Origin: DASSBG01 sp035699085 | GTDB lineage: Bacteria > Pseudomonadota > Gammaproteobacteria > Xanthomonadales > Rhodanobacteraceae | Assembly: GCA_035699085.1 (NCBI GenBank) | Contig: DASSBG010000017.1 | Span: 25,201-89,200, forward strand | DNA: 64,000 bases | Reading direction: 5' to 3' | Shown here: piece by piece, positions 60,403 through 64,000 of the stretch | How the letters are laid out: each line of letters opens with the position of its first letter | How positions within the stretch are numbered: the first letter of the stretch is position 1 | Program-made: the position numbers and the translations under genes | The notes under the pieces: generated by a model | What the model was told of the DNA's origin: nothing | Databases searched by the model: none | What the model saw: the letters and a program-made list of their open reading frames with translations, nothing else

Positions 60403-60654
60403 CTACTTCGGCTCGCCCGCGTCGCGCGCTGCCCCGTTGCCGGCGTCGGCGGCCGGCGGCGCGCTGTTGGCGGCCGTCGACCGGGCGGCGGCGTCCTTGG
60501 CCTCCTCGGCCTCGTCGCCGCCTTGCAGCGCCTTCTTGAAGCCGCGCACGGCATTGCCGAGATCGGGACCCATCCGCGTCAGCTTGCCGGCACCGAATAC
60601 CGCCAGCACGATGACCAGCAGGATGATCCAGTGCCAAATACTGTCCAGACCCAT
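60403..60654 (-). CDS. tatA: Sec-independent protein translocase TatA
   Basis: An 83-residue protein, MGLDSIWHWIILLVIVLAVF with the hinge FGAGKL, then an amphipathic helix (LGNAVRGFKKALQG) and an Ala-rich tail. It forms the translocation pore. GAGG precedes the ATG; an upstream ATG gives a nine-residue extension unlike the family. Confidence 0.94.
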   Translation of the reverse strand: MGLDSIWHWIILLVIVLAVFGAGKLTRMGPDLGNAVRGFKKALQGGDEAEEAKDAAARSTAANSAPPAADAGNGAARDAGEPK

Positions 60655-60719
60655 GTCAAACCTCGTGTTCTTGCGCAGCAAACGCGGTCGCGCCGGGCGC
60701 GGCCACGCGGTTCTGCCTG

Positions 60720-61415
60720 TTACTGCGCAGTGTACTCCTCAAGCGCGTCGCGAAAGGTGACGACGGCCGCGGGCACGGGGCCGACATCGCCGGCAAATAT
60801 GCGTTTGGGGGTGACGCCGGTGCCGTAGATGGCGGCGTTGGCGGCATCGTCCATGCGCAGCACCGCGCCCTGGAACGACAGCCCCGCAAACAACCCGCGG
60901 CTGCGGGAATAGGCATAGATCTCCGCGTGCAACTGCGCGTCGGTCGAGGCCTGCGCGCTGCGCCCGACCGGTCCGGCGGCCACCGACAGGTCGGTGCCGA
61001 GCGTGAATTTGCCGTAAATGATCGAATCCACGCCGCGCTGCGAACGGAAGATCAGCAGCACGTCAGTGGACGACACGCCCGCTTGCAGGCCGATGCTGCC
61101 GCCGGTGACGGTGATGAAGGCCGGGTTGGACCAGACGCCGTCCTTCTTGATCGCGATCACGCCGTGGCCGCGACGCGCGGCGACCACCAGGCCGGCCTTG
61201 ATCACGTTCGGCAGGATGGCGATGGCGTAGGCATTGCGCAGCATGTTGCGCGGCATCGCGTTGTCCGGCGCCTGCATCATCTGCTGCAGCACCTGGCTGG
61301 CTTCGGTCACCCGGCCCAGCGGCGTATCGCTGTCGCCGGCCAGCGCCGGGGCGCTTGCCAGTACGGTCGCAACGACGAGGACAAGCGCCGCGACGGCGCG
61401 GCGAGCGAAGATCAT
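60720..61415 (-). CDS. SYLF-domain (Ysc84/DUF500) periplasmic protein
   Basis: A 231-residue protein with a signal peptide (ending APALA) and the SYLF lipid-binding fold: MLRNAYAIAILPNVIKAGLV, GVIAIKKDGVWSNPAFITVT, GLQAGVSSTDVLLIFRSQRG and SRSRGLFAGLSFQGAVLRMD. SYLF domains bind phosphoinositides in eukaryotes; the bacterial role is unknown. It lies 65 bases before tatA on the same strand and could be co-transcribed. Confidence 0.88.
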   Translation of the reverse strand: MIFARRAVAALVLVVATVLASAPALAGDSDTPLGRVTEASQVLQQMMQAPDNAMPRNMLRNAYAIAILPNVIKAGLVVAARRGHGVIAIKKDGVWSNPAFITVTGGSIGLQAGVSSTDVLLIFRSQRGVDSIIYGKFTLGTDLSVAAGPVGRSAQASTDAQLHAEIYAYSRSRGLFAGLSFQGAVLRMDDAANAAIYGTGVTPKRIFAGDVGPVPAAVVTFRDALEEYTAQ

Positions 61416-61511
61416 GGCAACCTCGGTGTGTGGCGCAAGGGGTCGGGCGGGGCGATTGCCGCGCCTGCCGGGTGGCGCGCAGCCTGCCGGCGGCGATCGG
61501 TCATGGCGCGC

Positions 61512-62477
61512 TCAGCGGCCGCGGCCGCGCACCAGGGCCAGGCCGGCCAGCGCCAGCAGCCCCAGCAGCTCGAGCAGCCGCGACAGTGTGCCCCCGGCGG
61601 GCACGGTGGTTGGCCCGCTGGTCGGTTCACCGCCCGGCGGCGGGTTGACCGCTGCCGTGCAGTCGGCGGGGCCAAAGCTGATGCCGCGGATGCCGATGCC
61701 GCGCAGCGAATCCGGGCCGGTGATCGGCCCCAGGATGGTCGCGGCGCCGGTGGCGGGGTCGATGCTGGCCAGATCGCTCCAGTCCGACGTGGTGTCCACG
61801 CCGGGCGGCGGCGGCACGTAGTTGATTGCGGCCAGCAGCCGGCCCAGCGCGTCCACGCCGGGCGAGGTGGATGCGGCAAACGGAACGGTGCTCCCGAAGG
61901 AGCCGACAAGGCTGGCGGCGCCGCTGGCGGTGTCGATGTGGTAGAGGCCTGGGTCGTCGCCGGTGCCCGTGCCGTACAGCTCGCCGTCCAGCATGGTGAG
62001 GCCGCTGATCGCGTGGCCCAGCGCACCCACCAGGGTGCTGGTGCCGGTGGCGGGATTGACCGTCCAGAGCATGTCGGCGGTGGCCGACGACAGCCACAGC
62101 TGGCCATCGCAGCCGAAGGTCATGCCGAAGTCCAGCGGCGCGTCGCTGGCCATGCCGGTCTGCGCCGACGTGATGCCGAAGTTGCCGATGACGGTGGCGT
62201 CGCCGGTGGCCGCATTGATGCGTACCAGGCCCTTGATGGTGTCGGAGGCCGCGTAGAGCGTGCCGTCGGGGGCGCTGGTCAGGCCACTGAGATCGGCGAT
62301 GGTCTGCGGGCCGTTGCTGCCGGCAGCGCCGATCAGTGTGGCCGTGCGGGTACCAAGGTCGACGCTGTAGAGCTGGTCGTAGTCGACCGCGTAGACGGGC
62401 CCCTGGAGGCTTTGCGCGTGCGCGCGCAGCGGCGCCAACGACGCCAGCACGATGGCCAGGCTGAGAACAACACGCAT
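61512..62477 (-). CDS. Secreted beta-propeller-like protein with CTERM-type tail
   Basis: A 321-residue protein: signal peptide (ending RAHAQS), then repeats such as YAVDYDQLYSVDLGTRTATL, LVRINAATGDATVIGNFG and LWTVNPATGTSTLVGALG, resembling a propeller that records values. A Pro/Thr-rich linker follows, then VPAGGTLSRLLELLGLLALA ending in RGRGR. The ending has the layout of IPTL/PEP-CTERM sorting signals: short motif, one hydrophobic helix, arginines. A dedicated protease is not in the window. Function unknown. Confidence 0.65.
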   Translation of the reverse strand: MRVVLSLAIVLASLAPLRAHAQSLQGPVYAVDYDQLYSVDLGTRTATLIGAAGSNGPQTIADLSGLTSAPDGTLYAASDTIKGLVRINAATGDATVIGNFGITSAQTGMASDAPLDFGMTFGCDGQLWLSSATADMLWTVNPATGTSTLVGALGHAISGLTMLDGELYGTGTGDDPGLYHIDTASGAASLVGSFGSTVPFAASTSPGVDALGRLLAAINYVPPPPGVDTTSDWSDLASIDPATGAATILGPITGPDSLRGIGIRGISFGPADCTAAVNPPPGGEPTSGPTTVPAGGTLSRLLELLGLLALAGLALVRGRGR

Positions 62478-62654
62478 TGGGCGGTCCCGTTATTATTGTC
62501 CCGCGCTGCGCCACGGATACGCGTGCGGGTTAGCGCCAGTTTAACATCGAATCTCCTGTCGCGAGCACGTCTTGGCCTCTCGGTTCACATTCAGGCACAC
62601 GACCTGTCCCGGTGGTCCGCACCCGGCGCAGCCACGCCCTCGCGTGGTGCTCCC

Positions 62655-63710
62655 GTGAGCGAGGCCGGCAAGGTCGCGGTCCTGCTGGTCAACCTCGGCA
62701 CGCCGGTGGCGCCGACGGCGGCGGCACTGAGGCCTTACCTGGCGCAGTTCCTCGGCGACCCGCGGGTGATCGACCTGCGGCCGCGCTGGTGGTGGAAGCT
62801 GGTGCTGCACGGCCTGATCCTGCGCATCCGGCCGCGCCGTTCGGCCCGCGCCTACGCCAGCATCTGGCTGCCCGAGGGCTCGCCGCTGCGCGTCTACAGC
62901 GAGCGGCTGGCGGCGGCACTGGGCGAGGCCTTGGCGAGCCGCTGTGCGCCGGCGCCGCAGGTGGCGCTGGCGATGACCTACGGCGAGCCTGCCGTGGCGG
63001 CGACACTGGCGAGGCTGCACGGCGAGGGCGTGCGCCGCGTGCTGCTGCTGCCGCTGTTCCCGCAGTATTCGGCCACCTCCACCGGCGCCGCCATCGACAC
63101 CGCCGCCGACGCGCTCAAGGCCATGCGCTGGCCGCCGGAGCTGCGCCTGGTCAATGACTACCACGACGACGCCGGTTACCTGGACGCGCTGGCCGCCAGC
63201 GTGCGCGCACACTGGCAGCAGCAGGGCCGCGGCGATCGGCTGCTGCTCAGTTTCCACGGCATCCCGCAGCGCTACGTCGAGCTCGGCGACCCGTACGCGG
63301 CGCAATGCCGGGCCACGGCCGGGGCGCTGCGCCATCGGCTCGGGCTCGGCGAGGGCGAGCTGCTGGTGTCGTTCCAGTCGCGGGTCGGCCGCGAGCCCTG
63401 GCTGCAGCCCTACACCGACGTCACGGTGAAGCAGCTGGGGCGGGAAGGGGTTGGCCGTCTCGACGTGCTCTGCCCCGGATTCGCTGTGGACTGCCTGGAG
63501 ACGCTGGAGGAAATCGCCCTGCGCGCCGACGCCGACTTCCGCGCCGCCGGTGGCCGCGAACTGCGCTACATCCCTGCGCTCAACGCCAGCCCCGGCCATG
63601 TCGAGGCGCTGGCCACGCTGGCGCTGCGCCACCTCGGTGGCTGGGGCTGCGCCGAGCGACGGGGACCGGAGACCGGGGACCAGGAACCGGGCAGGGCACC
63701 CGCACCCTGA
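62655..63710 (+). CDS. hemH: Ferrochelatase
   Basis: Inserts iron into protoporphyrin IX, the last step of heme synthesis. About 351 residues with LLVNLGTPVAPTA, YGEPAV, LLPLFPQYSATSTGAA, H201 in LLLSFHGIPQRYVELGDPY, and FQSRVGREPWLQPYTD. The GTG at 62655 (MSEAGKVAVL) is the best start; longer versions have no homology. The end (RRGPETGDQEPGRAPAP) is encoded by a heptamer array. The upstream 180-base gap with the CTERM gene shows no gene. Confidence 0.95.
   Translation: MSEAGKVAVLLVNLGTPVAPTAAALRPYLAQFLGDPRVIDLRPRWWWKLVLHGLILRIRPRRSARAYASIWLPEGSPLRVYSERLAAALGEALASRCAPAPQVALAMTYGEPAVAATLARLHGEGVRRVLLLPLFPQYSATSTGAAIDTAADALKAMRWPPELRLVNDYHDDAGYLDALAASVRAHWQQQGRGDRLLLSFHGIPQRYVELGDPYAAQCRATAGALRHRLGLGEGELLVSFQSRVGREPWLQPYTDVTVKQLGREGVGRLDVLCPGFAVDCLETLEEIALRADADFRAAGGRELRYIPALNASPGHVEALATLALRHLGGWGCAERRGPETGDQEPGRAPAP
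63659..63691 (+). repeat. GGACCGG heptamer array at the hemH 3' end, site 10
   Basis: Units GGACCGG, AGACCGG, GGACCAG and GAACCGG, all inside the hemH reading frame near its stop. Confidence 0.7.
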
Positions 63711-63737
63711 GCACGACGGCGCACCTGCCAAATGCCG

Positions 63738-63806
63738 TAGGGTGGGTTTCAACCCGCCATGTTGTTGGCGATTTCCGCCCGTGGCGGCGGGTTGAAAACC
63801 CGCCCT
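63738..63806. repeat. Double-hairpin repeat built on GGCGGGTTT/AAACCCGCC, copy 2
   Basis: GGTGGGTTTCAACCCGCC (63741-63758) and GGCGGGTTGAAAACCCGCC (around 63786-63804) pair with each other and within themselves. Same family as 12426-12485. It lies after hemH. Confidence 0.6.
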
Positions 63807-63814
63807 GCATCGCT

Positions 63815-63865
63815 GCGCCGCACAGCGGCGCCTTGGGTTGGCGGTGAACGAAGCGGACCCCCAAC
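63815..63865. repeat. Hairpins after hemH
   Basis: GCGCCGC-ACA-GCGGCGC (63815-63831) is a perfect hairpin without a T-run. GGGTTGG...CCAAC (63835-63865), with an AACGAAGCGG centre, resembles a common intergenic palindrome of this group. From here to 64000 I see no gene. Confidence 0.4.
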
Positions 63866-63913
63866 ACGCGCTGCCTGCACGTCGGCCGTCAGCCGCGCCC
63901 CGACGCTGTTGGT

Positions 63914-63940
63914 CCTCCCATTCCCGATTTTCCATCCCCG
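63914..63940. repeat. TTCCCGA heptamer array, site 11
   Basis: Degenerate 7-bp units CCTCCCA, TTCCCGA, TTTTCCA and TCCCCG on the strand opposite to sites 1, 8 and 9. Confidence 0.5.
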
Positions 63941-64000
63941 CGAAACCACAAGGCTGCGCGCGCGGCGGCGAGGATCGCCGGCAACCATCGCCGGTACTGC

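Noticed and set aside
1..64000. tRNA, rRNA, insertion sequences and prophage genes
   Set aside because: None recognised on either strand by eye; a tRNAscan and IS search would be needed to be sure.

Overview
The window is a piece of a high-GC proteobacterial chromosome. Gene content and layout point to the Lysobacterales (Xanthomonadales), probably an environmental relative of Rhodanobacteraceae/Lysobacteraceae. The pointers are a cytochrome aa3 oxidase operon, an rsmG-parA-parB block, an ankyrin protein with an N-terminal membrane domain, and a xanthomonadin-like aryl polyene gene cluster that includes a chorismatase. The assignment is inference from gene content. Coding density is high, and I see no insertion sequence, prophage, CRISPR array, tRNA or rRNA.

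Layout. (1) 1-1677: putA on the minus strand, cut by the left edge. (2) 2079-13583: cytochrome oxidase and its assembly genes: DUF2244, coxB, coxA, a 51-residue membrane protein, coxC, a convergent DUF2909 protein, SURF1, a Sco-like CxxxC protein, heme A synthase, heme O synthase and a caa3-type CtaG. A Tat-exported M24 peptidase follows, then a convergent Sco1-PCuAC copper pair. No Cox11 gene is present. (3) 13986-21659: hemB-dnaG diverge from glk, followed by a short SPFH protein, rsmG, parA, parB and a GT2 glycosyltransferase. (4) 21852-27995: a 1122-residue ankyrin protein, a FadL porin and hemF. (5) 28084-40113: the pigment cluster. A plus-strand arm (ketosynthase, chain-length factor, GT2, flavin halogenase-like enzyme) meets a minus-strand arm (ACP, COG4648 membrane protein, hotdog protein, acyltransferase, LolA-like, MMPL exporter, dehydratase, FabG). 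A divergent chorismatase probably makes the 3-hydroxybenzoate starter. (6) 40301-46597: DUF488, patatin, WYL regulator, SLC13 transporter, an unknown membrane protein and a DUF481 outer-membrane protein. (7) 46727-54167: engB, cytochrome c4, two DsbA proteins, an EEP-fold hydrolase, slt and cca. (8) 54309-63710: ydcF, midA, gpmI, envC, tatABC, a SYLF protein, a CTERM-type secreted protein and hemH.

The genes connect. Heme biosynthesis (hemB, hemF, hemH) feeds heme O/A synthesis and the oxidase. Two Sco-type proteins, PCuAC and CtaG are likely the copper-delivery set. DsbA and Tat serve the same periplasm. Pigment intermediates appear to be built on an ACP and moved outward by the acyltransferase, LolA and MMPL proteins.

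The most unusual structure is non-coding. Eleven intergenic or gene-end sites carry arrays of a degenerate 7-bp unit (GGGAATS, CCGRRTC or GGGGACC), and several genes have their last codons inside such arrays. Other dispersed palindromes occur, including a perfect 38-bp inverted repeat between DUF481 and engB and a nested 107-bp inverted repeat after fadL. No obvious new multi-gene system was found. The best leads are the heptamer repeats, the pigment cluster without a visible starter ligase, and the Cox11-less oxidase operon.
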